A stretch of DNA of 45,688 nt from Corynebacterium sp. HMSC074A01 (GTDB lineage Bacteria; Actinomycetota; Actinomycetes; Mycobacteriales; Mycobacteriaceae): contig NZ_KV825621.1 in NCBI RefSeq assembly GCF_001831515.1, forward strand, positions 1-45,688. Direction: 5' to 3'. Position numbers and translations under genes: made by a program. The notes below the pieces were generated by a model that was not told where the DNA came from, ran no database searches, and saw only the letters and a program-made list of their open reading frames with translations. Below, one piece after another: positions 8,815-18,181 of the stretch (the first letter of the stretch is position 1; each line of letters begins with the position of its first letter).

Positions 8815-9489
8815 ATGACTTCTGCAGAGCACAACGACAGCCTGAGCCCCAACGCACAGGTGACCATCACCGGCCGAAATGTCGAGGTCCCAGAGCACTT
8901 CCAAGAGCGCGTCAACGCCAAGCTCGCAAAGATTGAGAAGCTTGACCCCTCGCTCACGTTCTTTAATGTGGAGCTGCAGCACGAGCCCAACCCGCGTCGA
9001 GAAGCACAGGCACAGCGCGTGCAGATCACCGCAACCGGCAAGGGTCACCTCGCCCGCGCCGAGGCGAAGGAGGACAGTTTCTACGCTGCCCTCGAGTCCG
9101 CACTGGGCAAGATGGAGCGCTCGCTGCGCAAGGTGAAGGTGCGTCGCCAGGTGGCGCGCTCCGGCCACCGCGCGCCGAAGTCCACCGGCAAGATCGCGGC
9201 CGAGCTGGCACGCGAGGCAGAAGAGGCACGCGCACAGGCAAAGGACAACTTCGAGACGGATCCGTACGCAGACACCGTCGAGGATGTGGTGCCTGGCCAG
9301 ATCGTGCGCCGCAAGGAGCACTCCGCCACCCCGATGAGCGTGGACGATGCGCTGTCCGAGATGGAGCTGGTGGGCCACGACTTCTACCTCTTCGTGGACG
9401 AGGAGACCAACCAGCCGTCCGTGGTGTACCGCCGCCACGCCTACGACTACGGTCTGATCGCCCTGACCGCTGAGGCGAAGGAAGCCTAA
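8815..9489 (+). CDS. hpf: Long-form ribosome hibernation promoting factor
   Basis: A 224-residue protein that binds the 30S subunit in stationary phase and drives formation of inactive 100S dimers. The N-terminal HPF/YfiA domain (about residues 12-110) begins with VTITGRNVEVPEHFQERVNAKL. The C-terminal dimerisation domain (about 165-220) contains SVDDALSEMELVGHDFYLFVDEE and VVYRRHAYDYGLI. The length places it in the long form. ATG 8815 follows a strong Shine-Dalgarno; the longer upstream frame to 8683 is rejected. It is followed by a terminator at 9503. Confidence 0.96.
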   Translation: MTSAEHNDSLSPNAQVTITGRNVEVPEHFQERVNAKLAKIEKLDPSLTFFNVELQHEPNPRREAQAQRVQITATGKGHLARAEAKEDSFYAALESALGKMERSLRKVKVRRQVARSGHRAPKSTGKIAAELAREAEEARAQAKDNFETDPYADTVEDVVPGQIVRRKEHSATPMSVDDALSEMELVGHDFYLFVDEETNQPSVVYRRHAYDYGLIALTAEAKEA

Positions 9490-9502
9490 GGGCTAGACCA
9501 GT

Positions 9503-9538
9503 ACGCCCGCCACGGCCTTGTGTCGTGGCGGGCGTTTG
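9503..9538 (+). terminator. Rho-independent terminator after hpf
   Basis: A 12-bp perfect stem (left arm 9503-9514 acgcccgccacg, right arm 9524-9535 cgtggcgggcgt) with a 9-nt loop and a short T run lies 13 bases past the hpf stop. It separates the tmk-to-hpf block from secA. Confidence 0.85.
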
Positions 9539-9684
9539 GCGTATTCACACCAAATTGTGCGAGGTTGCGCAGACAAGCGGTTGTCAAGGCACGCTGCCTT
9601 GTGCGTACAATTGCGGGTTGGTACACCTTAAGTAACTTTTTTGTGCTCGTACTTTTGCACTGACTACCGAAGGATTCACAGAAC

Positions 9685-12225
9685 GTGTTTGGACTTTCCA
9701 AGTTGCTCCGCGCCGGTGAAGGGCGCACCGTCAAGCGTTTGTCAAAGATTGCTGACCAAGTCATTGCGCTGGAGGGTGAGTACGAGAAGCTCACTGACGA
9801 GGAGCTCAAGGCAAAGACCGACGAGTTTAAGCAGCAGATCGAGGACGGGGCGTCGCTGGACGACCTGCTGCTCGACGCGTTCGCGACCGCCCGCGAGGCG
9901 TCCTGGCGCGTGCTGGGACAGAAGCACTACAAGGTGCAGATCATGGGTGGCGCGGCACTCCACTTCGGTAGCGTCGCCGAGATGAAGACCGGTGAGGGCA
10001 AGACCCTGACCTCGGTGCTGCCCGCGTACTTGAACGGCCTGTCCGGCAAGGGCGTGCACATCGTCACGGTGAACGACTACCTGGCTAAGCGTGACGCCGA
10101 GATGATGGGCCGTGTGCACCACTTCCTGGGCCTGGACGTGGGCGTGATTCTTTCCGAGATGCGCCCGGACGAGCGCAAGAAGTCCTACGCCGCGGCGATT
10201 ACGTACGGCACGAACAACGAGCTCGGCTTCGACTACCTGCGCGACAACATGACGCGCTCGACCAGCGAGATGGTGCAGCGCGGCCACAACTTCGCCATCG
10301 TGGATGAGGTTGACTCGATTCTTATCGACGAGGCGCGTACCCCGCTGATCATTTCCGGCCCGGTCGACGGGTCGAGCCAGCTCTACACCGTGTTCTCCCA
10401 GCTCGCCCCGCGGATGCGCGAGGGCAAGCACTACGAGGTGGACCGCCGCAAGCGCACCATCGGCGTGACCGAGGAGGGCGTGGAGTTCGTCGAGGACCAG
10501 CTGGGTATTGGCAACCTGTACGCCCCGGAGCACTCGCAGCTGGTCAGCTACCTCAACAACGCGATTAAGGCGAAGGAGCTCTTCGAGCGCGATAAGGACT
10601 ACATCGTGCGCCAGGGTGAGGTGCTTATCGTGGACGGGTTCACGGGCCGCGTGCTCGCGGGCCGTCGCTACAACGAGGGTATGCACCAGGCGATCGAGGC
10701 GAAGGAAAACGTCGAGATCAAGAACGAGAACCAGACGCTGGCGACGATTACGCTGCAGAATTACTTCCGCCTCTACGACAAGCTGGCCGGCATGACCGGT
10801 ACGGCGGAAACCGAGGCGGCCGAGCTGCACCAGATCTACAAGATGGACGTGGTGCAGATCCCGCCGAACCGTCCGAACCAGCGCCAGGACCGCGACGACC
10901 TGATTTACAAGACGCAGGAGGCGAAGTTCGCGGCCGTGGCCGAGGACATCGCGGAGCACTCGGAGAAGGGTCAGCCGGTGCTGGTGGGTACCACCTCCGT
11001 GGAGCGCTCCGAGTACCTCTCCCAGCTGCTGACCCGCAAGGGTGTCAAGCACAACGTGCTGAATGCGAAGCACCACGAGGAGGAGGGCCGCATCATCGCC
11101 GAGGCGGGCCTGCCGGGGCGTGTGACCGTGTCCACCAACATGGCTGGTCGCGGTACCGATATCGTGCTGGGCGGCAACCCGGAAATTCTGCTGGATGCGA
11201 AGCTGCAGGAGCAGGGCCTCGACCCCTTCGAGGACGAGGAGCGCTACCAGGAGGCTTGGAACGAGCAGCTGCCGACGGCGAAGGAGCGCTCGAAGCAGCT
11301 TGGCGACGAGGTCCGCGAGGCCGGTGGCCTCTACGTCATCGGCACGGAGCGCCACGAGTCGCGCCGTATTGACAACCAGCTGCGTGGCCGCTCCGGCCGT
11401 CAGGGCGACCCGGGCGAGACCCGCTTCTACCTGTCCATGCGCGACGAGCTGATGGTGCGCTTCATGGGCCAGTCGATGGAGAACATGATGAACCGCCTCA
11501 ACGTGCCGGACGATGTGCCGATCGAGGCGAAGATGGTCTCGAACGCGGTCAAGGGTGCCCAGGCGCGCGTGGAGAACCAGAACTTTGAGATGCGTAAGAA
11601 CGTGCTCAAGTACGACGAGGTACTCAACGAGCAGCGCAAGGTGGTCTACGGCGAGCGCCAGGAGATCCTGGCCTCCAAGGACATCAAGGACCAGGTGCGC
11701 CGCATGATCGAGGACACCGTCGGCGCGTACGTCGACGGCGCGACCCGCGAGGGCTACGTCGAGGACTGGGATCTGCGCGAGCTGTGGCACGCGCTCGAGT
11801 CCCTCTACGGCCCGACGGTGACGGCCGAGGAGCTCATCGAGGGCTCGACCTACGGCAGCCCGGGCGAGATCAGTGCGTCCGAGCTGCGCCAGGCGCTTGT
11901 CGACGATGCGCAGGCCCAGTACGACGCCCTCGAGGAAAAGATCGCCGAGATCGGCGGCGAAGAGCAGATGCGCAACCTCGAGCGTTCCGTGATCCTGCCG
12001 GTGATCGACACCAAGTGGCGCGAGCACCTCTACGAGATGGACTACCTGAAGGAGGGCATCGGCCTGCGCGCGATGGCGCAGCGCGACCCGCTGGTGGAGT
12101 ACCAGAAGGAGGGCGGCGACATGTTCGCGGCGATGAACGAGGCCATCCAGGAGGAGACCGTGCGTCAGCTGTTCTTGATGCGTAAGCAGTTCGAGAGCCA
12201 GGACGAGCAAGCGGCGCAGGCGTAA
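9685..12225 (+). CDS. secA1: Preprotein translocase ATPase SecA1
   Basis: An 846-residue motor of the general Sec export pathway, acting at the cytoplasmic face of SecYEG. The nucleotide-binding domain has Walker A MKTGEGKT at residues 100-107 and a DEVD Walker B box in [19 protein letters not shown]. Also present are the preprotein cross-linking domain, the second motor domain with NMAGRGTDI and [11 protein letters not shown], and the helical scaffold and wing (about 580-820). The C-terminal zinc-binding tail of the E. coli enzyme is absent, as is usual in actinobacterial SecA1. Translation starts at GTG, matching family N termini ([12 protein letters not shown]). It exports the signal-bearing proteins seen in this window. 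Confidence 0.98.
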   Translation: MFGLSKLLRAGEGRTVKRLSKIADQVIALEGEYEKLTDEELKAKTDEFKQQIEDGASLDDLLLDAFATAREASWRVLGQKHYKVQIMGGAALHFGSVAEMKTGEGKTLTSVLPAYLNGLSGKGVHIVTVNDYLAKRDAEMMGRVHHFLGLDVGVILSEMRPDERKKSYAAAITYGTNNELGFDYLRDNMTRSTSEMVQRGHNFAIVDEVDSILIDEARTPLIISGPVDGSSQLYTVFSQLAPRMREGKHYEVDRRKRTIGVTEEGVEFVEDQLGIGNLYAPEHSQLVSYLNNAIKAKELFERDKDYIVRQGEVLIVDGFTGRVLAGRRYNEGMHQAIEAKENVEIKNENQTLATITLQNYFRLYDKLAGMTGTAETEAAELHQIYKMDVVQIPPNRPNQRQDRDDLIYKTQEAKFAAVAEDIAEHSEKGQPVLVGTTSVERSEYLSQLLTRKGVKHNVLNAKHHEEEGRIIAEAGLPGRVTVSTNMAGRGTDIVLGGNPEILLDAKLQEQGLDPFEDEERYQEAWNEQLPTAKERSKQLGDEVREAGGLYVIGTERHESRRIDNQLRGRSGRQGDPGETRFYLSMRDELMVRFMGQSMENMMNRLNVPDDVPIEAKMVSNAVKGAQARVENQNFEMRKNVLKYDEVLNEQRKVVYGERQEILASKDIKDQVRRMIEDTVGAYVDGATREGYVEDWDLRELWHALESLYGPTVTAEELIEGSTYGSPGEISASELRQALVDDAQAQYDALEEKIAEIGGEEQMRNLERSVILPVIDTKWREHLYEMDYLKEGIGLRAMAQRDPLVEYQKEGGDMFAAMNEAIQEETVRQLFLMRKQFESQDEQAAQA

Positions 12226-12276
12226 CGCCCGTAGACTCACTACAAAGACGTACTAGGCGGAGAAAGGCGAGCACGC

Positions 12277-12690
12277 ATGCAGGGACTGATTTTTGATTAC
12301 GCAGGTGTCCTTGACCAGGACAAAGAGGATGAGCAGCGCTGGCGCGAGCTGATCAAGGCGGTCAAGGCCCAGGACATCAAGGTGGGCATCCTCTCCAACG
12401 AGGAGGCGGACAGCCCGCTGGCGGAGGCGATCCGCGAGTGGGAGTTCCGCGGCGACGTGGACGCGGTGGTGCTCTCCGGCGAGATCGGGATTGGCAAGCC
12501 GGACCGCGCGGCCTTCCAGGCGGCGGCGGATGCGATCGACGTGATCATCAACGACTGCGTGATGATCGACGACGATATTGTGAACGTCCGCGCGGCCGTG
12601 GAGTTCGGCATGATCGGCATCCTGCACACGGCGTTCGACCGTACGTCGGTGGAGATCCAGTCGCTGTTTGACGTCGAGGGCGAGTTTTAA
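12277..12690 (+). CDS. Small HAD-like hydrolase
   Basis: A 137-residue protein of the haloacid dehalogenase superfamily. Motif I is LIFDYAGVLD with nucleophile Asp7. The +2 position is Ala, as in the FDFGGVL group, not the phosphatase DxD. Motif II is the Ser in VGILSNEEA, motif III the Lys in GIGKPDRAAF, and motif IV the acidic run VMIDDDIVNVRAAVEFGM. It is short for the family (usually over 200) because most of the cap domain is missing. The substrate is unknown. Its stop overlaps the next start as TAATG at 12688-12692, so the two genes are coupled. Confidence 0.82.
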   Translation: MQGLIFDYAGVLDQDKEDEQRWRELIKAVKAQDIKVGILSNEEADSPLAEAIREWEFRGDVDAVVLSGEIGIGKPDRAAFQAAADAIDVIINDCVMIDDDIVNVRAAVEFGMIGILHTAFDRTSVEIQSLFDVEGEF

Positions 12691-13184
12691 TGCGCGTCTA
12701 CATCCCCGCCACCTTCGGGATGCTCGAGAGCCTCAACGACACGGGTGTGCTGCACGCCCGCAACGGTTGGGGCTTCGCCGCCACGGACGAGCTGACGGAG
12801 TTCTTCACCTCGGGTGACCAGGAGGAGATCGAGGCGATCGCTTTCGACGACGCGGCGTTGGCGTCAATCCGCCTGCTCGCGATTGGCGACGAGGAGCGTT
12901 TCCCGCACCGCCGCGTGGTGGTCTCCGCTGACGTGGAGGCAAGTGGCGAGCCGGACATGGGCGAGTCGGTGGTCAAGGTCGCGGGCCCGGTCGAGCTGAA
13001 GGACGTCGCCGCGGTGCACGTGGACGTGCGCGAGGCCGAGGAGGCCACGCGTAAGGCCATCGAGTGCATCGACGCCGCTGATCTGGGCGACGAAGACGCG
13101 GAGCTGACCGTGGGGGACGCCCAGGACCTTTACATGGCCTTCTTCGACCCCAGCGAGCTACCTTTCCTCATCGAGTTGCTTTAG
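12690..13184 (+). CDS. DUF6912-type conserved protein
   Basis: A 164-residue protein beginning MRVYIPATFGMLESLNDTGVL, the signature of the family listed as DUF6912 in corynebacteria. It is acidic and Ala/Glu/Asp-rich and contains no recognisable catalytic motif, signal peptide or membrane segment. It is coupled to the preceding HAD gene. Its 3' end overlaps the 3' end of the convergent rsgA by 27 bases. The family assignment rests on the N terminus; function is unknown. Confidence 0.8.
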   Translation: MRVYIPATFGMLESLNDTGVLHARNGWGFAATDELTEFFTSGDQEEIEAIAFDDAALASIRLLAIGDEERFPHRRVVVSADVEASGEPDMGESVVKVAGPVELKDVAAVHVDVREAEEATRKAIECIDAADLGDEDAELTVGDAQDLYMAFFDPSELPFLIELL

Positions 13185-14195
13185 CTCCCACTCGTTATTC
13201 GAGTGCAGCGCCACCAACAGGTGGCGCACCGCCGCCGCCCGCCTGCCTACAGGCGAGTCGGCGGCAAAGTTGTCGAGGGCGCACTCCGGGTCCGCGGGCG
13301 GTCCCAGGTGCGTGCAGCCGCGGGGGCAGTCGGCGGATGCCTCGGCGAGGTCCGGGAAGACGTCGATGATCTGATCGGGCTGCACGTGCGCAAGCCCGAA
13401 GGAGCGGATGCCGGGGGTGTCGATGATCCAGCCGCCGCCTGGCCCGTCGAGCTCGAAGGCGACGGACTGGGTGGAGGTGTGGCGACCCTTGCCCACGCCG
13501 GAGACCTCGCCGGTTGCGCGCTCGGCGTCCGGGACGATGCGGTTGACCAGAGTGGACTTGCCGACGCCGGAGTGGCCGATGAGGGCGGTGACGTGGCCGT
13601 CGATAAGCGAGCGCAGCGTTGCCAGGTCATCGGCGGTGCCGGTGCGCAGCACGGTGACGTCCATGTCGGCGATCTCGCGCTCGAATGCTTCCGGGTCTTC
13701 CAGGTCGGATTTGGTCACGCACACGACGGGGCGGACGCCGCCGACGAAGGCGGCGATCAGCGCGCGCTCGACAAAGCCGGTGCGCGGCGGGGGATCGGCG
13801 GCGGCGACCACGATGAGCAGCAGCTCCGCGTTGGCGACGATGATGCGCTCGTAGGGGTCCGTGTCGTCGGCGGTGCGGCGCAGCACCGAGGCGCGGTCGG
13901 CGCGCTTGACGATGCGCGCCATCGTATCCTTCGCGCCCGAGGTATCGCCGACGACGCCGACTCGGTCGCCGATTTCGATGCTGGTGCGCTTCAGTTGGCG
14001 TGCGCGCACACAGTTGACCAGCGTGCCGTCATCGAGCACGACGCCCCAGCGCCCGCGGTCCTTCGTGACCACCATGCCGAAGCGGGCGTCCTTGTGGCTC
14101 GGGCGGTCTTTTGAACGCGGCCGCGAGCCCTTGCCGGGGCGGACGCGGACGTCGGACTCGTCGTACTCGTCGTAGCTGGAGAAGCGACGGGCCAT
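13158..14195 (-). CDS. rsgA: Ribosome small-subunit GTPase RsgA
   Basis: A 345-residue circularly permuted GTPase that assists late 30S maturation. It has an N-terminal OB-fold (about 38-110), G4 TKSD at 161-164, then G1 GHSGVGKST at 207-215, and G3 DTPG at 259-262. This is the permuted order G4-G1-G3 diagnostic for RsgA/YjeQ. The C-terminal zinc knuckle uses C290, C294, H296 and C305 (CPRGCTHL, DPEC). The start ATG at 14193-14195 shares a base with the aroA stop (TAATG), so the frame further upstream to 14504 is spurious and translation is coupled to aroA. Confidence 0.95.
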   Translation of the reverse strand: MARRFSSYDEYDESDVRVRPGKGSRPRSKDRPSHKDARFGMVVTKDRGRWGVVLDDGTLVNCVRARQLKRTSIEIGDRVGVVGDTSGAKDTMARIVKRADRASVLRRTADDTDPYERIIVANAELLLIVVAAADPPPRTGFVERALIAAFVGGVRPVVCVTKSDLEDPEAFEREIADMDVTVLRTGTADDLATLRSLIDGHVTALIGHSGVGKSTLVNRIVPDAERATGEVSGVGKGRHTSTQSVAFELDGPGGGWIIDTPGIRSFGLAHVQPDQIIDVFPDLAEASADCPRGCTHLGPPADPECALDNFAADSPVGRRAAAVRHLLVALHSNNEWELKQLDEER

Positions 14196-15466
14196 TAGCG
14201 CCCCACCATGGTTTCCCACATTTGCGCGAAGCCGGGCAGCGTCTTGGAGGTGGTGTCGATGTTTTCCACCTCGACGCCGTCGACGACCAGCCCGAGGATC
14301 GCGCCGGCGGTGGCCATGCGGTGGTCCGCATACGAGTACCAGGTGCCGCCGTGCAGCGGTGCCGGGGTGATACGCAGCCCGTCGGGCAGCTCCTCGCAGT
14401 TGCCGCCGAGGCGGTTGAGCTCCGTGGTCAGCGCCTCGAGGCGGTTGGTTTCGTGGCCGCGAAGGTGCGCGATGCCGGTCAGCTCGGAAGGGGTGGACGC
14501 GCACGCTGCGAGCGCGGTGACGGTGGGGGTGAGCTCGCCGATGTCACTCATGTCGATGCGGATGCCCTGCAGCTCGCCGTTCTGCGGGCCGCGGACCTCT
14601 AAGGTGTGGTCCGGGCCGGTGGCGACGAGCTCGACCTCGCAGCCCATGCGCTCCAAGATGTCGCGGATCACGTCGCCCGGCTGCGTGGTGGTAATCGGCC
14701 AGTGCGGCACGGAGACCACGCCCCCGGTCACTGCGGCGGCGGCGAGGAAGGGCGTGGCGTTGGAAAGGTCCGGCTCTATGACCCAGCGATTGGGCTGAAT
14801 CTGCTGTGGCTCGACCTTCCAGGTGTTGCCCTCGGCCTGCACGCGCACCCCGGCCTGTGCCAGCATGTCCACCGTCATCTCGATGTGCGGCATGGACGGC
14901 AGCGTGCCGCCGGAGTGGGTGATCGTCACGCCGCGTTCAAAGTGCGGTGCGGCCAGCAGCAAGCCGGAGACGAACTGGGAGGAACCCGAGGCGTCGATAG
15001 TGACCTCGCCGCCGGGCGCGGACCCGGTGCCGTGCACGGTGAAGGGGAGCGAGTCGCCCGCGACGGAGACGCCGAGGTCGCGAAGGGCGTCGAGGATGGT
15101 GCCCATGGGGCGGGACTTGGCTTGCACGTCGCCGTCGAAAAGCACGGGGCCCTGCGCGAACGCGGCCACGGGCGGCACGAAGCGCATCACGGTGCCGGCG
15201 AGCCCGCAGCCCACCTCCGCGGCCTGAAGCTCGGACGGGGTCACGCGGATTCCTTCGCCTTCGCGGGCGAAGCGGGTGCCCATCGCGGCGAGTGCGGACT
15301 CCATCAGCTCGGTGTCGCGCGAGCGCAGGGCACCGACGATGAAGGATTCGCCCTGCGCGAGGGCGGCGAGGATGAGTGCGCGGTTGGTCATCGATTTGGA
15401 CCCCGGCACCGCCTGCGTGTGCGAGACGGGGGCGGGGGCGTACGGCGCTGGCCACAGATCAGTCAT
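14195..15466 (-). CDS. aroA: 3-phosphoshikimate 1-carboxyvinyltransferase (EPSP synthase)
   Basis: A 423-residue cytoplasmic enzyme that joins shikimate-3-phosphate and phosphoenolpyruvate in the chorismate pathway. The N-terminal substrate motif [11 protein letters not shown] (about residues 21-31), [24 protein letters not shown] and the C-terminal [15 protein letters not shown] are all present, and the length is normal. The ATG at 15464-15466 has no Shine-Dalgarno. A TATGAT -10 ends about six bases upstream, so the transcript may be leaderless. It forms an operon with rsgA. Confidence 0.97.
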   Translation of the reverse strand: MTDLWPAPYAPAPVSHTQAVPGSKSMTNRALILAALAQGESFIVGALRSRDTELMESALAAMGTRFAREGEGIRVTPSELQAAEVGCGLAGTVMRFVPPVAAFAQGPVLFDGDVQAKSRPMGTILDALRDLGVSVAGDSLPFTVHGTGSAPGGEVTIDASGSSQFVSGLLLAAPHFERGVTITHSGGTLPSMPHIEMTVDMLAQAGVRVQAEGNTWKVEPQQIQPNRWVIEPDLSNATPFLAAAAVTGGVVSVPHWPITTTQPGDVIRDILERMGCEVELVATGPDHTLEVRGPQNGELQGIRIDMSDIGELTPTVTALAACASTPSELTGIAHLRGHETNRLEALTTELNRLGGNCEELPDGLRITPAPLHGGTWYSYADHRMATAGAILGLVVDGVEVENIDTTSKTLPGFAQMWETMVGR

Positions 15467-15472
15467 GCGTCC

Positions 15473-15480
15473 ATCATAAT
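15473..15480. promoter_or_regulatory. Overlapping divergent -10 elements between aroA and the yedK-like gene
   Basis: Only 20 bases separate the two divergent ATG codons. The plus strand reads CATAAT (15475-15480), six bases before the ATG at 15487. The minus strand reads TATGAT (15478-15473), six bases before the aroA ATG at 15466. Both spacings fit a leaderless start, with transcription beginning at the A of ATG. The -35 regions would lie inside the opposite gene. This is inference from spacing and sequence. Confidence 0.5.
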
Positions 15481-15486
15481 GGAGGC

Positions 15487-16170
15487 ATGTGTGGACGTTT
15501 CGTGCTTTTCACCACCGGCGAGGCGCTCGTGGACGCGGTAGCCGCCCTGCCCGGCGCAGGCCACGTCGCCACCCCCGATGGCACCCCGCCGCCGCGCTAC
15601 AACATCGCCCCGACCCAGCAGGTCGCGCTCGTGCGCTTCGACGCGTCCGGCGCGCGCATCGACGCCGCGCGCTGGGGCCTTCTCCCGACGTGGAAAAAGG
15701 ACGACTCCGGCCCGTCCCTGTTCAACGCGCGCGCCGAAACCGTCGCGCAGAAGCCCTCCTTCCGCTCCGCCTTCGCCCATAAACGCGGGCTGATGCTTCT
15801 CGACGGCTACTACGAATGGCTCCCCACCGAACACGGCACAAAACAGCCGTATTTTGTCGCTGCAGAATCAGGCATGCTCTACGCCGCCGCGCTGTGGGAG
15901 ACGGGCTTGGATCGCCTTTCCACCACGATGGTGACCACTGACGCCACCGAGAATATGGCGTGGCTGCACCACCGCCTCCCGCTCTTCCTCGGCGCGGATG
16001 AGGTTGCGCAGTGGGTCGACGGGACCCCGGAGGAGGCCGCGGAGCTTTTGGCACCGTCGCGGGTAGCGGACACGCTGCGCTGGCGCGAGGCGGACCCAGC
16101 GGTGGGCAACGCCCGCAACGAGTACGCCGGGCTTATCGGTGAGGGGCCGATGGGGAAGACGCGGCCCTAG
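15487..16170 (+). CDS. SOS response-associated peptidase family protein (YedK/HMCES type)
   Basis: A 227-residue protein of the SRAP family, which crosslinks to abasic sites in single-stranded DNA through its N-terminal Cys and so protects them. All expected catalytic residues are visible: Cys2 in MCGRF, Asn80 in NARAET, Glu110 in GYYEW, and His161 in LHHRLP. Also present are PRYNIAPTQ and RWGLLPTW. The start is fixed because Cys2 must follow the initiator Met. It is divergent from aroA, and its last four bases overlap the end of ybaK on the other strand. Confidence 0.93.
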   Translation: MCGRFVLFTTGEALVDAVAALPGAGHVATPDGTPPPRYNIAPTQQVALVRFDASGARIDAARWGLLPTWKKDDSGPSLFNARAETVAQKPSFRSAFAHKRGLMLLDGYYEWLPTEHGTKQPYFVAAESGMLYAAALWETGLDRLSTTMVTTDATENMAWLHHRLPLFLGADEVAQWVDGTPEEAAELLAPSRVADTLRWREADPAVGNARNEYAGLIGEGPMGKTRP

Positions 16171-16640
16171 TCGGTCGAGATCTCGGCGAACTTGGCGCCC
16201 GCGAGCGCGGCGAGGTCGTTTGGCGACAGCTCGAGCGAGAGTCCGCGCTGGCCGGCGGAGACGATGATGGTGGGGAAGGGGGACACGGAGGCGTCGATAA
16301 GCACTGGCAGCTTTTGTAGTGTGCCCAGCGGCGAGATGCCGCCGACGATATAGCCTGTGGCATGCTGGGCTTTCTTCGGCTCCGCGAGCTGCGCCTTCTT
16401 CCAGCCCAGCGCCTTTGCGGCTGCCTTGAGCGAGAGGTGGCCCGCGACCGGCACGCAGCACAGCGCCATCTCGCGCGGCTGCGCGGTGTTGGACACCACC
16501 AGGGTTTTCAGCGTGGCGCGCGGGTCGACGCCGAGTTGTTGCACGGAGTGCTCACCGAAATGATCCTGGCTCGCGGTGTACTCCAGCACGGTGTGCTCGA
16601 CGCTGTTGGCTGCGGCGATGGCGCGGGTGCGCGCGGACAT
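16167..16640 (-). CDS. ybaK: Cys-tRNA(Pro)/aminoacyl-tRNA deacylase YbaK
   Basis: A 157-residue trans-editing enzyme that hydrolyses mischarged Cys-tRNA(Pro) and related aminoacyl-tRNAs. The YbaK/EbsC fold is shown by [11 protein letters not shown] (active-site Lys region), [38 protein letters not shown] and the closing [18 protein letters not shown] good ribosome binding site (AAGGAG) lies eight bases before the ATG. It is divergent from sigH and convergent with the SRAP gene. Confidence 0.92.
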   Translation of the reverse strand: MSARTRAIAAANSVEHTVLEYTASQDHFGEHSVQQLGVDPRATLKTLVVSNTAQPREMALCCVPVAGHLSLKAAAKALGWKKAQLAEPKKAQHATGYIVGGISPLGTLQKLPVLIDASVSPFPTIIVSAGQRGLSLELSPNDLAALAGAKFAEISTD

Positions 16641-16695
16641 GTGAGGCTCCTTCTCGCTTGGCGTATGGGCCGATCCTACGCCTGGGAAAGTGGCC

Positions 16696-16701
16696 TACAA
16701 T
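16696..16701 (+). promoter_or_regulatory. Candidate sigH -10 element (leaderless transcript)
   Basis: TACAAT stands seven bases before the sigH ATG at 16709, and no Shine-Dalgarno lies between. Transcription would start at or next to the ATG, giving a leaderless message. GGGAAA just upstream (16684-16689) faintly resembles part of a SigH -35, but the spacing does not fit well. Confidence 0.45.
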
Positions 16702-16708
16702 AGCGGGC

Positions 16709-17311
16709 ATGCCCGAGCAAGATCTGAAAAACCGCTTCACCGAAGAGGCCATGCCGCTGCTAGACCAGCTCTACGGAGGCGCGCTGCGGATGACGCGCAA
16801 CCCGCAGGACGCGGAAGATCTCGTGCAGGAGACCTACTTAAAGGCATACAAGGCCTTCGACCGGTTCACCCCGGGCACGAACCTGAAGGCGTGGCTGTAC
16901 CGGATCATGACGAATACGTACATCAACACCTACCGCAAGAAACAGCGCCGCCCCCTGGTCACCTCGGCCGACGAGGTCACCGACAACCAGCTCTACACCT
17001 CCAGCTCGCACGACTCGACCGGGCTGGAATCCGCCGAGGTGGAGGCGTTGAAGCAGATGCCGAACTCCCGGATTTCGGAGGCGCTCAACTCGCTGAACGA
17101 GGACTACCGCATGGTGGTCTACTACGCCGACGTGGAGGGCCTGGCGTACAAGGAAATCGCCGAAGTGATGGACATTCCGCTTGGCACGGTGATGAGTCGG
17201 CTGCACCGTGGAAGAAAACAACTGCGCGAGATGTTGAAAGACGTAGCGCATGATCAAGGCATTGGGCTCGAGCGAGCGGCGACAGATGCAAAAAACGCGG
17301 AGGAGAAGTGA
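16709..17311 (+). CDS. sigH: ECF sigma factor SigH (SigR type)
   Basis: A 200-residue group 4 sigma factor. Region 2 holds [30 protein letters not shown] and [18 protein letters not shown]. Region 4 holds [26 protein letters not shown]. In corynebacteria SigH directs the thioredoxin, Clp and other heat/disulfide-stress genes. It is regulated by the redox-sensitive anti-sigma factor encoded immediately downstream, whose ATG overlaps the sigH stop (GTGATGG at 17308-17314). ATG 16709 matches family N termini better than the upstream ATG at 16658. Confidence 0.96.
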   Translation: MPEQDLKNRFTEEAMPLLDQLYGGALRMTRNPQDAEDLVQETYLKAYKAFDRFTPGTNLKAWLYRIMTNTYINTYRKKQRRPLVTSADEVTDNQLYTSSSHDSTGLESAEVEALKQMPNSRISEALNSLNEDYRMVVYYADVEGLAYKEIAEVMDIPLGTVMSRLHRGRKQLREMLKDVAHDQGIGLERAATDAKNAEEK

Positions 17312-17589
17312 TGGACACGCCCAACAACCACTGCGAAGCGGCTGATTGCACCGAGGTGCACGCACTGCTGTGCGAGCTGTTTGACCCGTCGACTACGCCC
17401 GAGCGGGTTGAAGAGATCCGTGTGCGCGTCAAGGCGTGTCCGCACTGCTTTGGGCAGCTGGAATCGGAGGAGGCGGTGCGCCGGATCGTCCGCTCGTGTT
17501 GCGGGCAGGCGCATGCCCCGGAGCCGTTGCGCAAGCGGATCATCGCGTCGCTCTCGTCGGTGACGTATACCGAGATCCGCTACCGATAG
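17311..17589 (+). CDS. rshA: Anti-sigma factor RshA (atypical zinc motif)
   Basis: A 92-residue protein coupled to sigH by a TGATG overlap. It matches RshA/RsrA in size, in position, and in the pattern of an N-terminal Cys (Cys13 in ADCTEV), the pair CPHC in the middle, and a C-terminal CCGQ and APEPLRKRI stretch. RshA normally holds SigH inactive and releases it when its zinc-site cysteines oxidise. The usual motif is H-x3-C-x2-C; here the His position is Arg (RVKACPHC). Other His or Cys residues near the N terminus (NNHCEAADC, VHALLC) might complete the site. Confidence 0.85.
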   Translation: MDTPNNHCEAADCTEVHALLCELFDPSTTPERVEEIRVRVKACPHCFGQLESEEAVRRIVRSCCGQAHAPEPLRKRIIASLSSVTYTEIRYR

Positions 17590-17608
17590 CGCTGTTTTTT
17601 CGACAGGT

Positions 17609-17638
17609 GCCCGCGACTGTGCAGGTCGCGGGCTCTTT
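17609..17638 (+). terminator. Terminator after sigH-rshA
   Basis: A 9-bp perfect stem (gcccgcgac at 17609-17617, gtcgcgggc at 17625-17633) with a 7-nt loop is followed by tcttt, 20 bases past the rshA stop. The T run is short, so termination may be partial. Confidence 0.7.
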
Positions 17639-17639
17639 G

Positions 17640-18181
17640 CGTGTGGCGGGGGTTGGGATCGTCCGTGGCGAAGAAGTGATAGCGAATCCCCGAAAACGGG
17701 GGTAATTTTCGGGGGTGGCAAATGGTGAACAATTCCGTATTGATCATTCCTAAGGAATGCCGGATTGGTGTTAGCTGAGCGTTTCATACGTAAAGGTCTT
17801 AAGGATATGGACGTTATGCTTCCCTTTTTCGAAAACTCCCAGGGTGGATGTTGAGAAATCCACAAAGTGCGGCATTCTATTTCTCGGGAAGCATAATATG
17901 CATTCACGAGTATCGTTGAACACTTTGGAGTTCGTAGACACTTATAGCGAGTTTGCTCTCAGGTATGGTGCGCCTAACGAACCGAATTTTTAACTAAGCC
18001 GCAGCCAATGGGGCTAAATGTGTTGAACAATCGCGATATAAAACAGTAAAAACCGTGAAAATAAAGCCGGTTTTCCAAGTAACTTCACAGTGCATACTCT
18101 TTCTGCATAAACTAGAGCCAGAACAAAGACAACAACTTCCGGCGTTGCCGCCGGGAGGCAGCACGAGAAGAGGAACACGAA
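17640..18181. other. AT-richer intergenic leader upstream of the metzincin gene
   Basis: About 540 bases without a credible gene and visibly lower in GC than the surroundings. Two inverted repeats stand out: ccccgaaaa (17688-17696) with ttttcgggg (17706-17714), and the 7-bp-arm palindrome CATTCCTAAGGAATG (17745-17759). A candidate -10 TAAACT lies near 18109-18114, and a purine-rich agaagagg sits before the ATG at 18182. The short frames here lack ribosome binding sites and family features. Confidence 0.5.

Noticed and set aside
9742..12240. 832-codon open frame on the minus strand opposite secA1
   Set aside because: It is the shadow of a high-GC gene with strong third-position bias; the composition (Leu/Val/His/Arg-rich, no family pattern) is not protein-like and secA1 is certain.
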